From Jeongeupia sp. HS-3 (lineage in GTDB: Bacteria; Pseudomonadota; Gammaproteobacteria; Burkholderiales; Chitinibacteraceae): a stretch of 64,000 nt of DNA. The notes beneath the pieces are model-generated. The model saw only the letters and a list, made by a program, of their open reading frames with translations, was not told where the DNA came from and made no database searches. The translations under genes and the position numbers were made by a program. The stretch covers positions 2,480,001 through 2,544,000 of the forward strand of contig NZ_AP024094.1 of assembly GCF_015140455.1 (NCBI RefSeq), written 5' to 3'. Positions 35,085 through 44,795 of the stretch are shown here, piece after piece; position 1 is the first letter of the stretch; each line of letters begins with the position of its first letter.

Positions 35085-35595
35085 GGCTTAGCGCCTGCGG
35101 CGCGGTGTTTTGATATGCCGGTTCCGCCCGGCGGACGGGGTACTTTCTTTGCTTCGCCAAAGAAAGTACCCAAAGAAAGGCGACCCCGCATCCGCGCCCG
35201 CTTCGCGGGTGCCCTGTGCTGCTCAGTCGCCACGGCGGGAATCGCAAACTCGCTGCGCTCAAACAGCGATCCCCGACAGCCCCGTGGCGGCTTGCGCTGC
35301 TCGGCGCTACTGAGGGGATCTGGGCGGTATGCAGTTGGTCGAGAATGAAATGGTGGTAATGATCCTTTGGCGTTGAAAAGAGCCGCTTTTCAATCCCGTT
35401 CGCCAGCGCCGAGGAGTGGAGCGAGACAAGCAGTTTTATCGCTTGGCTCGCGACCGATCGAGGGAAGCCCGGAGGGCCGTAGGGCGCGGGTCGCCTTTGG
35501 GGTGAAGGGGGCTTTGGCGAGACAAAGCTCCCTTCCCGTTAGCGCGGCGGAACGCGCACCTAACGCTTTTAAAACCGCGCCGCAGGCGCTAAGCC
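35085..35595. mobile_element. 511-bp fold-back (MITE-like) element with 22-bp perfect terminal inverted repeats
   Basis: Left arm 35085-35106 (GGCTTAGCGCCTGCGGCGCGG plus T) is the exact reverse complement of right arm 35574-35595. Inside, GGGTACTTTCTTTG / CAAAGAAAGTACCC (35138-35151 / 35158-35171) forms a perfect 14-bp hairpin. AAAGGCGACCC near 35175 is mirrored by GGGTCGCCTTT near 35490. No transposase or convincing gene lies inside. The right arm ends on the stop codon of the AraC gene. No target-site duplication is obvious. Confidence 0.72.
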
Positions 35596-36383
35596 TAAAC
35601 CTTCCCAGCCACCTCCCGCCGATACTGCTCCGGCGTCGTCCCCGCCTGCCGCTGGAACATCGCGATAAACGCCGAACTCGTGCTGTAACCGAGATCCAGC
35701 GCAATCACCTGCACACTGCGGCCGGCCTCCAGCGCGTCGATCGCCCGCAAAAATCGCAGCCGCTGCCGCCATTCGCCCAGACTCATCCCCAGCTCCCGCT
35801 GGCAATGCCGTGCCAGCGTGCGCTCGGTGACGTTGACGCTGGCCGCCCACGCCGCCAGCGGGCGGTTGTCGCCGGGGTCGGCCTGCAGCGCAGAAAGTAC
35901 GCCGACCAGCGCCGGCGATTCGGCCAGCGGCAGATAGCGCGGTTCGACCCGCGCGCAGGCAAGCTGGTCGACGACGACCTGCGCCAGCCGCCGGTCGGCC
36001 CCGCTTTCGGGCACGGCCACGCCGCGCTCGGCGAAATCGACAAGGATGGCGCGCAGCAAGGGGCTGATCGCCAGCGTGCACGGCTGCGCCGGCAACACCG
36101 TACATAGGCTCGCATCGAGATCGAGCGCCCGGTACAGCACCGGCATGCGGTTGTAGCTACCGTGAGTGACGCCCGGCGGCAGCCAGACCGCATATTGCGG
36201 CGGCGACAGAAAGCGCTGGCCGCCGACATCGACCTGCATCACCCCGTGCGACACATAGTTGAGCTGGCCGAAATCGTGCCGGTGCGGCTGGCATTCGGTA
36301 TCGGCGGCGAGCGCATCGAAGCGGAAGCAGATCGGGTAAGCCAGCGCCGGCAGATCGGTGCGGGGGGAATATTGCTGCGCCAT
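35595..36383 (-). CDS. AraC-family regulator with cupin sensor domain
   Basis: 262 aa. The N-terminal cupin half has QPHRHDFGQLNYVSHG and LPPGVTHG. The C-terminal double helix-turn-helix includes VNVTERTLARHCQRELGMS and the VIALDLGYSTSSAFIAMFQR signature. It is divergent from the EamA transporter gene and probably controls it. The stop codon (TAG) coincides with the edge of the fold-back element, so the element may have trimmed or reset the C terminus. Confidence 0.9.
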   Translation of the reverse strand: MAQQYSPRTDLPALAYPICFRFDALAADTECQPHRHDFGQLNYVSHGVMQVDVGGQRFLSPPQYAVWLPPGVTHGSYNRMPVLYRALDLDASLCTVLPAQPCTLAISPLLRAILVDFAERGVAVPESGADRRLAQVVVDQLACARVEPRYLPLAESPALVGVLSALQADPGDNRPLAAWAASVNVTERTLARHCQRELGMSLGEWRQRLRFLRAIDALEAGRSVQVIALDLGYSTSSAFIAMFQRQAGTTPEQYRREVAGKV

Positions 36384-36450
36384 ATTGTCCGGAACCCGGG
36401 ATCGAATGTCTGGAATTCATTATATCCAGCCGATAAGACAGGCGGACAAT
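36384..36450. promoter_or_regulatory. Candidate operator between AraC regulator and EamA transporter
   Basis: ATTGTCCG (36384-36391) and CGGACAAT (36443-36450) are exact inverted copies 51 nt apart, centred on the divergent promoter region. An AT-rich TTCATTATATCC stretch lies between and could be a -10 region. Operator role is an inference. Confidence 0.4.
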
Positions 36451-36474
36451 CCGTACCAGACTCCGGAGATCACG

Positions 36475-37362
36475 ATGACACAACTGCTCTTTCCGGTGCT
36501 GGCGGTGCTGATCTGGGCCGCCAATACCGTCGTCAACAAGCTCGCCGCCGGCGCGATCGGCCCGGCCGAGATCGGCTTCTATCGCTGGCTGCTCGCGGCG
36601 CTGCTGTTCACGCCGTTCATGCTGCGGCCGCTGCTGCAGCACCGCGCCGCCCTGCGGGCGCAGGCGGGCAAGATCGTCGTGCTCGGCCTGCTCGGCATGG
36701 TCATCTACCAGAGCCTCGCCTACTACGCCGCGCACAGCACCTCGGCGACCAATATGGGCATCATCCTGTCGCTGATGCCGATGATGGCGCTGGCGCTGGC
36801 GATCGCCCTACTCGGCCAGCGGCTGACGCTGGGCGCGATCGCCGGCTCGGTGGTGTCGTTCGCCGGCGTGCTGATCGTCGTCTCCGGCGGCAGCGTGGCG
36901 GCGCTGCTGCAACACGGCGTCGGCACCGGCGATGCGCTGATGCTGATCGCGACACTGGCGTATGCGCTCTACAGCGTGTTGCTGAAAAAATGGCAGATCA
37001 AGCTGCCTTCGCTGGTGCTGCTGTACCTGCAGATCCTGGTGGCGGTGGTGCTGCTGTTGCCGCTCTACCTTGCATCACCCAAGGTCGGCCTTTCGGCCGC
37101 CAATATTCCGCTGGTGCTGTACGCCGGGCTGTTCGCGTCGATGCTCGCACCGCTGCTGTGGATGCACGGCGTGGCCAAGGCCGGGCCCAGCCGCACCACG
37201 CTGCTGTTCAACCTGTCGCCGGTGTTCACCGCGCTGATCGCCGCGACGCCTGTCCTGCACGAGCGGCTGGCGTGGTACCACCTCGTCGGCGGCGTGCTGA
37301 CGCTGGCCGGCGTGCTGCTGAGCGAGCGCTGGAAACGGCCGTTGTCGCGCCACCCGGCCTGA
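36475..37362 (+). CDS. EamA/DMT-family transporter
   Basis: 295 aa with ten membrane helices in two EamA repeats (IWAANTVVNKLAAGAIGPAE in the first; AKAGPSRTTLLFNLSPVFTA in the second). Such proteins export metabolites or amino acids. The ATG follows CCGGAGATC at good spacing. The AraC gene is its divergent neighbour and likely regulator. Substrate unknown. Confidence 0.88.
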   Translation: MTQLLFPVLAVLIWAANTVVNKLAAGAIGPAEIGFYRWLLAALLFTPFMLRPLLQHRAALRAQAGKIVVLGLLGMVIYQSLAYYAAHSTSATNMGIILSLMPMMALALAIALLGQRLTLGAIAGSVVSFAGVLIVVSGGSVAALLQHGVGTGDALMLIATLAYALYSVLLKKWQIKLPSLVLLYLQILVAVVLLLPLYLASPKVGLSAANIPLVLYAGLFASMLAPLLWMHGVAKAGPSRTTLLFNLSPVFTALIAATPVLHERLAWYHLVGGVLTLAGVLLSERWKRPLSRHPA

Positions 37363-37614
37363 TCCTGCTCACCCGGCGTGCCGATGAGGTGGTACACGCC
37401 TGTCGGCGCAAGACCACACAAGGAGGCAGCCAAACCCTTCGCCATGGTCAACACTGGATAAAGCCGTAAGAACCTGTTCAGTGTCTGTCGCCAGACGAAC
37501 ACGCTGGATCAAGGTCCGAACTAATAACGCCAGAACCGGCATGCTGCAGAGCAGCGGCGGCCGGTTCGCAAGCGTACCCCGGGGCTGCCCGGCCCCGGCT
37601 TGGGGAGAACACGC
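37363..37614. other. Intergenic region before the Na/Pi transporter
   Basis: 252 bp with no recognisable gene, RNA or terminator. A GGGGAG ribosome site at 37601-37606 serves the following gene. Confidence 0.6.
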
Positions 37615-39294
37615 ATGATGCTCGTGCTGCTTCATCTTGCCGGTGGTGTCGCCCTGTTGACCTGGGGGCTGCACATGGTCGAAACCGGTTTCATGCGGGC
37701 GCTGGGTGCATCGCTGCGCCAGTTGATGAGCCGCAGCCTCGGCAGCCGCTGGCGCGCCTTGTGCGCCGGGCTGGCGATCACCACCGTGCTGCAAAGCAGT
37801 ACCGCGACCGGCCTGATCGCGACCTCATTCGCCGCGCGCCGGCTGCTGACGCCGATTGCCGGTCTGGCAATCATGCTGGGCGCCAATCTTGGCTCGACAC
37901 TGATCGTCCAGGCTTTCTCGCTCAAGCTCGGCTGGGTATCGCCGCTGTGTCTGATCGCCGGGCTGTTGATGTTCGAGCGCGGCAAAGGCTCGCAGACGCG
38001 CGATTTCGGCCGCGCCTTCATCGGTATCGGGCTGATGCTGCTGGCGCTGCGGCTGCTGGTTGAAACCATGCGGCCGGCCGAAGCGGCACCGGCAATGCGC
38101 GCGATCCTCGACGTGCTGGCCGACCAGCCCTTGCCGAACGCGGCGATTGCCGCGGTGCTGACCTGGCTGGCGCATTCGAGCATTCCTACCGTGCTCTTGG
38201 TGATGTCGCTCGCCGGCTCGCACGCGATCCCGGCCAGCACCGCGCTGGCGATGGTGCTCGGCGCCAATATCGGCAGCGCGCTCAACCCGTATTTCGAAGG
38301 CAACAAGGGCAACGACAATCTGCGCCGCCGCCTGCCGGCCGGCAACCTGCTGCTGCGCGGCGGCACCTGCCTCTTGCTGCTCGCAGCGGTGAATCCGCTC
38401 GCGCAGGCGCTCGCCAGGCTCTGGCCCGACCCCGGCCACCTGGTCGCCGATTTTCATACCCTGCTCAATCTGGGCATCGCGCTGTTTTTCATCGGCCTGC
38501 TCAAGCCGGTCTCGCGGTTGCTGGAGCGCGTTTTCCCCGAAAACAACACCGCCGCCGACCAGCCCGACGCGCCGCGCTACCTCGATCCGTCGGCGATCGG
38601 CACGCCGTCGCTGGCGCTGTCGTGCGCCACGCGCGAGGCGCTGCATATGGGCGATATCGTCGAGGACATGCTGCGATCGAGCATGCCCGTGCTGCTCGGC
38701 GACGACAGACACCGGATTTTCGAAATCACTCGCCGCGACAACGCCGTCGACCGGCTGCACGAGGCGATCAAGCTCTACGTCACCGAGATCACCCGCGAAA
38801 GTCTGTCGCCGCAAGATGCGGCACGGGCGATGGCGATCATCGGTTATGTGATCAACATGGAGCATATCGGCGATATCGTCGACAAGAACCTGATGGAGCT
38901 GGCCGGCAAGAAAGTACGCGGGCGCTTGAGCTTTTCACACGACGGCGCCGCCGAGCTGTCGCGACTGCATCTGGAGGTACTCGAAAGCTTCCACCACGCG
39001 CAGGCGGTGTTCATGTCGAGCGATATTTCCACGGCCGAATCGCTGCTGCAAAGCCGGATGGCGGTGCGCGAGCTGGGACGGGAAGCCGCCGACAACCACC
39101 TGGCGCGGCTGCGCGACGGCGTGCCCGAGAGCATTGCCTCAAGCTCGCTGCACCTCGACGTACTGCGCGATTTGCGCCGCATCCATTCGCACATCTGCGC
39201 GATCGCCTATCCGGTGCTCGAACAGGGCGGCACGCCCGCCCGCCCGAAGGTACAGGACGCCGAGGTCTGGCATGGCGCCGCCGGGCGGGTCTAG
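37615..39294 (+). CDS. Na+/phosphate symporter family protein with PhoU-like tail
   Basis: 559 aa. The membrane part has the paired family motifs LQSSTATGLIATSF and an AHSSIPTVLLVMSL repeat, with GANLGSTL and GANIGSAL. After residue ~330 a helical PhoU-like domain follows (EALHMGDIVEDMLRSSMPV, INMEHIGDIVDKNLMEL). This is the NptA/YjbB layout, normally a phosphate exporter or symporter. I chose ATG 37615 after GGGGAG; ATG 37618 is equally possible. Confidence 0.88.
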   Translation: MMLVLLHLAGGVALLTWGLHMVETGFMRALGASLRQLMSRSLGSRWRALCAGLAITTVLQSSTATGLIATSFAARRLLTPIAGLAIMLGANLGSTLIVQAFSLKLGWVSPLCLIAGLLMFERGKGSQTRDFGRAFIGIGLMLLALRLLVETMRPAEAAPAMRAILDVLADQPLPNAAIAAVLTWLAHSSIPTVLLVMSLAGSHAIPASTALAMVLGANIGSALNPYFEGNKGNDNLRRRLPAGNLLLRGGTCLLLLAAVNPLAQALARLWPDPGHLVADFHTLLNLGIALFFIGLLKPVSRLLERVFPENNTAADQPDAPRYLDPSAIGTPSLALSCATREALHMGDIVEDMLRSSMPVLLGDDRHRIFEITRRDNAVDRLHEAIKLYVTEITRESLSPQDAARAMAIIGYVINMEHIGDIVDKNLMELAGKKVRGRLSFSHDGAAELSRLHLEVLESFHHAQAVFMSSDISTAESLLQSRMAVRELGREAADNHLARLRDGVPESIASSSLHLDVLRDLRRIHSHICAIAYPVLEQGGTPARPKVQDAEVWHGAAGRV

Positions 39295-39304
39295 TTGCCA
39301 CATG

Positions 39305-39330
39305 AAAAACGGCCCCATCGGGGCCGTTTT
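39305..39330. terminator. Bidirectional intrinsic terminator
   Basis: AAAACGGCCCC / GGGGCCGTTTT with an ATC loop lies between two convergent genes and has T runs on both strands. Confidence 0.88.
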
Positions 39331-39348
39331 GATTGGCTGCTCAGCCGC

Positions 39349-39843
39349 TTACAGACCGGTCGGCTGCACCGGCACGGCATTGCTCGCCGGCACGATACGG
39401 GTGCTCTTGCTGTCGGTAAGCACGTCGACGCGCTGGCCGACCGCCAGCGGCGTATCGGCCTTCTGGACCACGACGATGCGCTGGCCATTATCCAGCCGCA
39501 CGGTCACCTCATAGGCATCCTGCTGGGTCACGCCCTTCTCGATCGCGTTACCGGCAAGGCCACCGACGAGGGCGCCGATAATGCCCGAAATGATCTGGCC
39601 ATTGCCGCCACCGATATTCGTACCGGCGGCAATCCCGCCGATCGCGCCACCGGCGATGGTGCCGACGCCAGTGGAATCCTCCATTTTCACCGAGCGCAGA
39701 TTCTCGATCGCGCCCGATTGCACCGTCGCGGCGCGCATCATCTGGTCGCGGTTATAGACATCGGCCGAGGTATTGGCACAGCCGGCAACGAAAACGACGC
39801 TGGCGCCGGCCAGCATCAGGGCAATCAGTTTAGGGGCACGCAT
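39349..39843 (-). CDS. SlyB/PcP-like glycine-zipper outer-membrane lipoprotein
   Basis: 164 aa. Lipoprotein signal MRAPKLIALMLAGASVVFVAGC with the anchoring Cys at residue 22. A glycine zipper follows (GTIAGGAIGGIAAGTNIGGG then GALVGGLAGNAIEKG). The C terminus is a small beta domain (YEVTVRLDNGQRIVVVQKAD). This matches the SlyB/17-kDa family that stabilises the outer membrane under stress. ATG 39843 is chosen at the signal peptide. Confidence 0.87.
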   Translation of the reverse strand: MRAPKLIALMLAGASVVFVAGCANTSADVYNRDQMMRAATVQSGAIENLRSVKMEDSTGVGTIAGGAIGGIAAGTNIGGGNGQIISGIIGALVGGLAGNAIEKGVTQQDAYEVTVRLDNGQRIVVVQKADTPLAVGQRVDVLTDSKSTRIVPASNAVPVQPTGL

Positions 39844-39917
39844 CGTGAGCCCTCCCGGTAGTCGATCATCAATGTCGCAATTGTAGTGATCGACGACCGC
39901 GGCGGCTGTGGACGATG

Positions 39918-40523
39918 TCACACCCGCGCACGCCGCCGATACCAGCCGCTCAGCGACCAGCGCTCGCGCCGCGCCGGCAACACTTCGTGCTCGAAGCGGT
40001 CGGACATGAACACCGCCAGCGTACCGCCCAGCGGCGGAACGTCGATGTGGCGACCGTCATCGAGGTAGAGCCGCAGTTCACCACCATCATCCTCGCCCCA
40101 CTCGGGGTTCAGGTAGAGCACGATGGTGACAACGCGGGTGTCCTCGCCGCGATGCTGATCCAGATGGCGTTTGTAGAAGCGCCCTGCCGGATAGACCGCC
40201 AGATGGCATTCGAGTTCGGCCAGACCGAGGTAGAGCGCGGCGTTGAGTTCACCGCGCAGCGCCTCCAGCCGGCCCTGCGCAACGCTCGCCGCCGGGTCCG
40301 CGTCAGCCGTCCTGGCATGGTCGAGCCACAGCACCTCGTCGCCACGGATCTCGCCGTTGACCGCATGGCCGCCGGCACGGCCGACGCCGGCGCGGGCGAA
40401 GTCGGTGCGGCGCGCTTGCGACGACGCCACCAGCGCACTCACCTCGGCCGGGCTGAGGAAGCCCGGCAGCACGCACCAGCCGGTATCAACCAGCGCGCTG
40501 GCGACGCAATCGAACCCACTCAC
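39918..40523 (-). CDS. 2OG-Fe(II) oxygenase
   Basis: 201 aa with the prolyl-4-hydroxylase-like fold. Iron ligands are the His and Asp of KRHLDQH and the distal His in FEHEVLP. RWSLSGWYRRR holds the 2-oxoglutarate-binding Arg. I chose GTG 40523 because AGGAG lies 7 nt upstream. The gene starts inside the 3' end of the Gcr-like gene (38-nt overlap), so the two are co-transcribed. Target protein or small molecule unknown. Confidence 0.85.
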   Translation of the reverse strand: MSGFDCVASALVDTGWCVLPGFLSPAEVSALVASSQARRTDFARAGVGRAGGHAVNGEIRGDEVLWLDHARTADADPAASVAQGRLEALRGELNAALYLGLAELECHLAVYPAGRFYKRHLDQHRGEDTRVVTIVLYLNPEWGEDDGGELRLYLDDGRHIDVPPLGGTLAVFMSDRFEHEVLPARRERWSLSGWYRRRARV

Positions 40524-42564
40524 GTACGGTCTCCTGATGGTTGGGCAACGCCTGCTGCACGACCGGCTCAGCCGGTCTGGGCGCACGGGCCGGGAAGAAG
40601 AACTCGCCCGGCTTGCGCATGAAGCGGCGCGCCAGCTTGCCGAGCAGCGGCTTGGTCGCCTGGAAGGTCAGCTTGCGCGAACGCAGCGCCACCCACAGTG
40701 CCAGGCCGAAGCTGACCGCGAGGTTGGTCATGCCGATCAGCGCGATGCCGAGCACCGACATCGCGACGATATGCCAGTCGAGCTGGAAGTTGTACGCCAC
40801 CGCCGCGAACGACAAATAGGCCGACGAGAAGGTGATGTGGCGGATGTCGATCGGCAGCCCCAAGAGGAAGCCGACGGTGCCGATCATCCCGAGCATCATG
40901 CCGAAGTAGAAGTTACCGGCCAGCGCGCCGAGGTTGTTCTCGATGTACTTGGCCAGCCGTTTGGCGCGCGATTCGCCGACCAGCCAGTTCAGCCACGGCA
41001 GCGCCGCGACCCGGTCGGGAATGCGGTTGTAGATCGCCTTGTTGTCGTAGTAGCCCGAAATCAGCCCGGCCAGGAACAGGCAGCAACCGGCGATCGCCGC
41101 GTGGAACAGCGCCAGACTGGCGACCGGCGATAGATCGCGCAGCAGGTGGTCGGCCTTGGCGGTGTCGATCACCGGTGCGCCGAAGTACCAGTTCCAGCTC
41201 ATCGCGATCAGCAGCGCCACCGGCATCACCAGCGCGACGTTACCGACGATGGCAATGAACTGGGTGCGGATCACCTTGACGATCAGCCCGGTCAGCTCGT
41301 CCAGATCGACGCGCTGCGTCTTGCCGCGTTTGCTGCTGGCGTGAATCGTCGCGGCGATCTTCGCCGCCGTCATCGCCGGCTGCTTGGTGGCGATGGTGAA
41401 ATGCAGCATGTGGATCAGCATGAAGCCGAACGCGTAGTTGAGGCCGAACAGGATCGCCTCGAGCAGCGGCGGAATGTGCGCTTTGGCGGTCAGCAGCTTG
41501 AGCAGCGCCATGAAGCCGACGATCACGCCGGCGCCGGCGGCCGATTTGAACATGCCCATCCATTCGCTGCGTGTTTCGGCGATGTAATGCTCGCCGGTGT
41601 GGCTGGCGTGTTCGGTCACCTGCAGTGCCAGCAGCGAGGTATTGTCGGCAAAGACGTCGCGGATCCGGTACTTGCGGTTCTCGGCGCGCACCAGCGCCAC
41701 GAGGCCGTCGATGATCAGCTCGGCCTTGTCCGGATTCGGCACCGGGTCGATCAGCAGCAACAGCATGCGCATGCGCTCGACGTGCTGGTAGAGCCGCACC
41801 ATGTGGTAGGTCAGGCCGACCGAGATGCCGTTCTTGGCTGCGCTTTTCCTGACCTTGGCGATCAGTTCCTCGCACTGATCCAGCAGCACCAGGATGGATT
41901 TGACATCCTCTTCGGGCAGCGTCTGGTCAATCATCGTCCTGCGGTAATGCTCGATATAGGCGAGCGTTTCAACGTTCTGGCGCACAAAGGGCGATTCGAA
42001 GCGTTCGATATCCGGGTTGTTGCGCACCAGCTCGGGCTCCAGCCCGATCGCCGAGAGCCGGCACGACAGCACCTGGATCGCTTCGAGCACCTGCACCCTG
42101 GTCTTGTTGATGCTGCCCTGATCGGTCTCGTCGTGAAAGTGCAGCGATCGCCCCAGCGCCAGCCAGGCCTCGCGGCTGATCGCTTCGAGCCAGATGTAAT
42201 CGGTTTTGCGATGAAACAGCGCGCCGAACACGTCCTTGAGCGAGTAGCGGTTGAACACCGGCGGCAGCACGCGGTAGCCGATGCGCCGCGTCAGCGCGGT
42301 GTAGAAGGTCTCGTTCGAGAGAATGCCGGTGTCGGTATACAGCTGTACCTGCTTGCGCGTCGACAGCAGGTACAGCAGATGGCGCCGCAAGGCGGCACGG
42401 TAATCGGGGTACTGCTCAAGCAGATAGGCCAAGGCCTGCACCGCATTGTTCGCGGCGACGGCGTCGGCGTGGTCACGCGGGCGCATCGTATCGACGAGCT
42501 CGCGAAACAGGTCGAAGGCGCGCTCGGTCGGCGCGCTGACCATGACTCGCAGGGTGGCTTCCAT
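40486..42564 (-). CDS. Gcr-family (COG4389) membrane protein, annotated as site-specific recombinase
   Basis: 692 aa. Homologues are labelled site-specific recombinase Gcr after a Neisseria gene. I see no tyrosine or serine recombinase active-site motif. Instead residues ~340-640 contain several strong membrane helices (GVIVGFMALLKLLTAKAHIP, NVALVMPVALLIAMSW, FYFGMMLGMIGTVGFLLGLP). The N-terminal third is soluble and helical. A role in DNA recombination looks doubtful; an envelope role is more plausible. Downstream oxygenase overlaps it. Confidence 0.8.
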   Translation of the reverse strand: MEATLRVMVSAPTERAFDLFRELVDTMRPRDHADAVAANNAVQALAYLLEQYPDYRAALRRHLLYLLSTRKQVQLYTDTGILSNETFYTALTRRIGYRVLPPVFNRYSLKDVFGALFHRKTDYIWLEAISREAWLALGRSLHFHDETDQGSINKTRVQVLEAIQVLSCRLSAIGLEPELVRNNPDIERFESPFVRQNVETLAYIEHYRRTMIDQTLPEEDVKSILVLLDQCEELIAKVRKSAAKNGISVGLTYHMVRLYQHVERMRMLLLLIDPVPNPDKAELIIDGLVALVRAENRKYRIRDVFADNTSLLALQVTEHASHTGEHYIAETRSEWMGMFKSAAGAGVIVGFMALLKLLTAKAHIPPLLEAILFGLNYAFGFMLIHMLHFTIATKQPAMTAAKIAATIHASSKRGKTQRVDLDELTGLIVKVIRTQFIAIVGNVALVMPVALLIAMSWNWYFGAPVIDTAKADHLLRDLSPVASLALFHAAIAGCCLFLAGLISGYYDNKAIYNRIPDRVAALPWLNWLVGESRAKRLAKYIENNLGALAGNFYFGMMLGMIGTVGFLLGLPIDIRHITFSSAYLSFAAVAYNFQLDWHIVAMSVLGIALIGMTNLAVSFGLALWVALRSRKLTFQATKPLLGKLARRFMRKPGEFFFPARAPRPAEPVVQQALPNHQETVREWVRLRRQRAG

Positions 42565-42606
42565 TCGGTTTCCAGTAGTGTTTTGTCGATTTTATCGCAG
42601 CGGACG

Positions 42607-43431
42607 TCAGCGCAGCCGGGCCAGCAGCCGTCCGATCATGGACTCGGCCTCGTGACGATAGTGCCCGCCAAACAGATTGTAGTGATTGAGCAGATGGTAA
42701 AGCTGGTACAGCCCCCGCCTTGCGGGATAGCCCGCATCCAGCGGCCAGGCGGCGCGGTAGCCATCGTAAAAGCGGGCGGAGAAACCGCCGAACAGCTCGG
42801 TCATCGCCAGATCGGTTTCCCGGTCGCCAAAGTACACGGCCGGATCGAACAGCACCGGCGTACCGTCGGCCAGGAAGCCCGCATTGCCCGACCACAGATC
42901 GCCGTGCAGCAACGACGCCAGCGGCGTGTAGCCGTCGAAGAACGCCGGCAAGGCGTCGAGCAGCGCATCGGCGTCGCGAAAGCACGCGCCGCTGGCGGCC
43001 GCCAGTTCGAGCTGCGGCGCAAGCCGTCGCTGTGCCCAGAACCCGGGCCAGTCGGCCAGCCAGCCATTGACCTGCCTTGTGCTGCCGATGGTGTTGTCGA
43101 TGTCCCAGCCGTAACGCGGCATCGTCAGCCGGTGCACCTCGGCCAGCGCTTCGCCCAGCCATTCGAGCGCCAGCCACGCATGGTCGCCGGCCACGCCACA
43201 GGCGATCGGCTGCGGCGTGCGAACGCGTGCGCCCAGCGCGGTCAAGCCGGTCGCCTCGGCCTCGAACATCGCCAATGCGTCCCGACGGTTGCGCTTGATG
43301 AAATAGCGGCTGTGACCGATGTCGAGGCGGAAAGCGGCGTTGATATCGCCACCGCCGACGGGCACCACGGCGCCGAGCGCGCCGCCATCGCCGCCGGCCG
43401 TACGAATCGCCGCGGCAATCTCATTCCACAT
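42607..43431 (-). CDS. Fructosamine kinase family protein
   Basis: 274 aa. The kinase-fold marks are LHGDLWSGNAGF (catalytic loop), FDPAVYFGDRETDLAMTELFGG (metal loop) and YHLLNHYNLFGG at the C terminus. Bacterial members phosphorylate ribulosamines or erythrulosamines and repair glycated proteins. I chose ATG 43431, preceded by TGGAGAATGCG. It lies upstream of the Gcr-like gene with a 42-nt gap. Confidence 0.9.
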   Translation of the reverse strand: MWNEIAAAIRTAGGDGGALGAVVPVGGGDINAAFRLDIGHSRYFIKRNRRDALAMFEAEATGLTALGARVRTPQPIACGVAGDHAWLALEWLGEALAEVHRLTMPRYGWDIDNTIGSTRQVNGWLADWPGFWAQRRLAPQLELAAASGACFRDADALLDALPAFFDGYTPLASLLHGDLWSGNAGFLADGTPVLFDPAVYFGDRETDLAMTELFGGFSARFYDGYRAAWPLDAGYPARRGLYQLYHLLNHYNLFGGHYRHEAESMIGRLLARLR

Positions 43432-43519
43432 CGCATTCTCCAGGTCGGCTTCTGCCAGTGTGCCCAGCATGCCCGATGACGACCGGGTAACGCAGCGTAA
43501 ACCCTTGGACTTGAAAAAC

Positions 43520-43547
43520 GACAAAACGCCCGCAGGATGCGGGCGTT
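43520..43547 (-). terminator. Intrinsic terminator of exbBD
   Basis: AACGCCCGCA / TGCGGGCGTT stem with a GGA loop. Read on the minus strand it ends in TTTTGTCGTTTTT, just beyond the exbD stop. Confidence 0.8.
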
Positions 43548-43565
43548 CGAGGGGCAAGCGCCGGA

Positions 43566-43978
<413 letters not shown>

Positions 43979-43982
<4 letters not shown>

Positions 43983-44716
43983 TTGCTCCCGTTGACGACG
44001 TTCAGCGACGGCGCCGGCGAGGCTGCGGCGCTGCTGCCGACGCGCGAGCCGGTGACGAAGTAGGCGTGCAGATCGTGGGCGAAGCGGCTCAATTGCATCA
44101 GCACCGCCTTGTTGCCGCGCACCAGCGCGTTGTAACCGAGTACTGCCGGAATCGCCACCGCCAGACCGAAGGCGGTCATGATCAGCGCTTCACCCACCGG
44201 GCCGGCGACCTTGTCGATGCTGGCCTGGCCGCTCACACCGATACTGACCAGTGCGTGATAGATCCCCCAGACGGTGCCGAACAACCCCACGAACGGCGCG
44301 GTCGAACCGACCGAGGCCAGAATCGACAGCCCCGACTGCATCGACTGCTGTGCATCGTCGATCGCGCGGCGCAGGTTGCTGGTGACCCAGTCGCTGACAT
44401 TGAGCGCGCCGTGCAGGTCGTTCTTGTTGTGCGCATGGTGAGCCACCGCATCGGCGCCCTCTTCGGCGATATGCCGGAACGGATTGTCCTGACGGGTTTC
44501 ACCGAGCACGGTCAGGCCGGCGGCGAAATCGCGCTGGTGCCAGAAATCGTTGCTGGCCGCGCTGGCCTGACGCTTCAGGCGCACCAGCCGCCATGCCTTG
44601 AGCACGATCACGCACCACGACGCGATCGACATCAACAGCAGCAGCACGGCGACACCGCGGGTAACGAAATCGCCCTGCGCCCAAAGCGCGGCGATGCCGT
44701 AGGGATTGGTTTCCAT
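43979..44716 (-). CDS. exbB: ExbB/TolQ family proton channel protein
   Basis: 245-aa MotA/TolQ/ExbB protein with three membrane helices. LSILASVGSTAPFVGLFGTVWGIYHAL and GPVGEALIMTAFGLAVAIPAVLGYNAL are the channel-forming helices. It works with ExbD to energise TonB-dependent receptors. No tonB is next to the pair. The Fur box 65 nt upstream supports iron control. Confidence 0.9.
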
Positions 44717-44780
44717 CTTGTTTCCTTGTGCGAATAGGGTAGCCGCCGCTCGGGTTCGGCCGTTTAGTTCGCCATATTAA

Positions 44781-44795
44781 CGAGAATTGTTATCA
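44781..44795 (-). promoter_or_regulatory. Fur box upstream of exbB
   Basis: On the minus strand TGATAACAATTCTCG fits the 7-1-7 Fur consensus (TGATAAT-n-ATTATCA) at 11 of 14 arm positions. It lies 65-79 nt upstream of the exbB ATG within an AT-rich promoter stretch. Confidence 0.65.

Noticed and set aside
35367-36107. Possible gene spanning the fold-back element and the AraC gene antisense
   Set aside because: It crosses the terminal repeat and lies antisense to conserved AraC motifs.
40486-42564. Integrase or mobile island suggested by a recombinase label
   Set aside because: No catalytic recombinase motif, no att repeats and no cargo were seen around it.
41146-43479. 777-codon plus-strand frame opposite the Gcr-like and kinase genes
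   Set aside because: It is antisense to two genes with recognisable conserved blocks and has no family features of its own.
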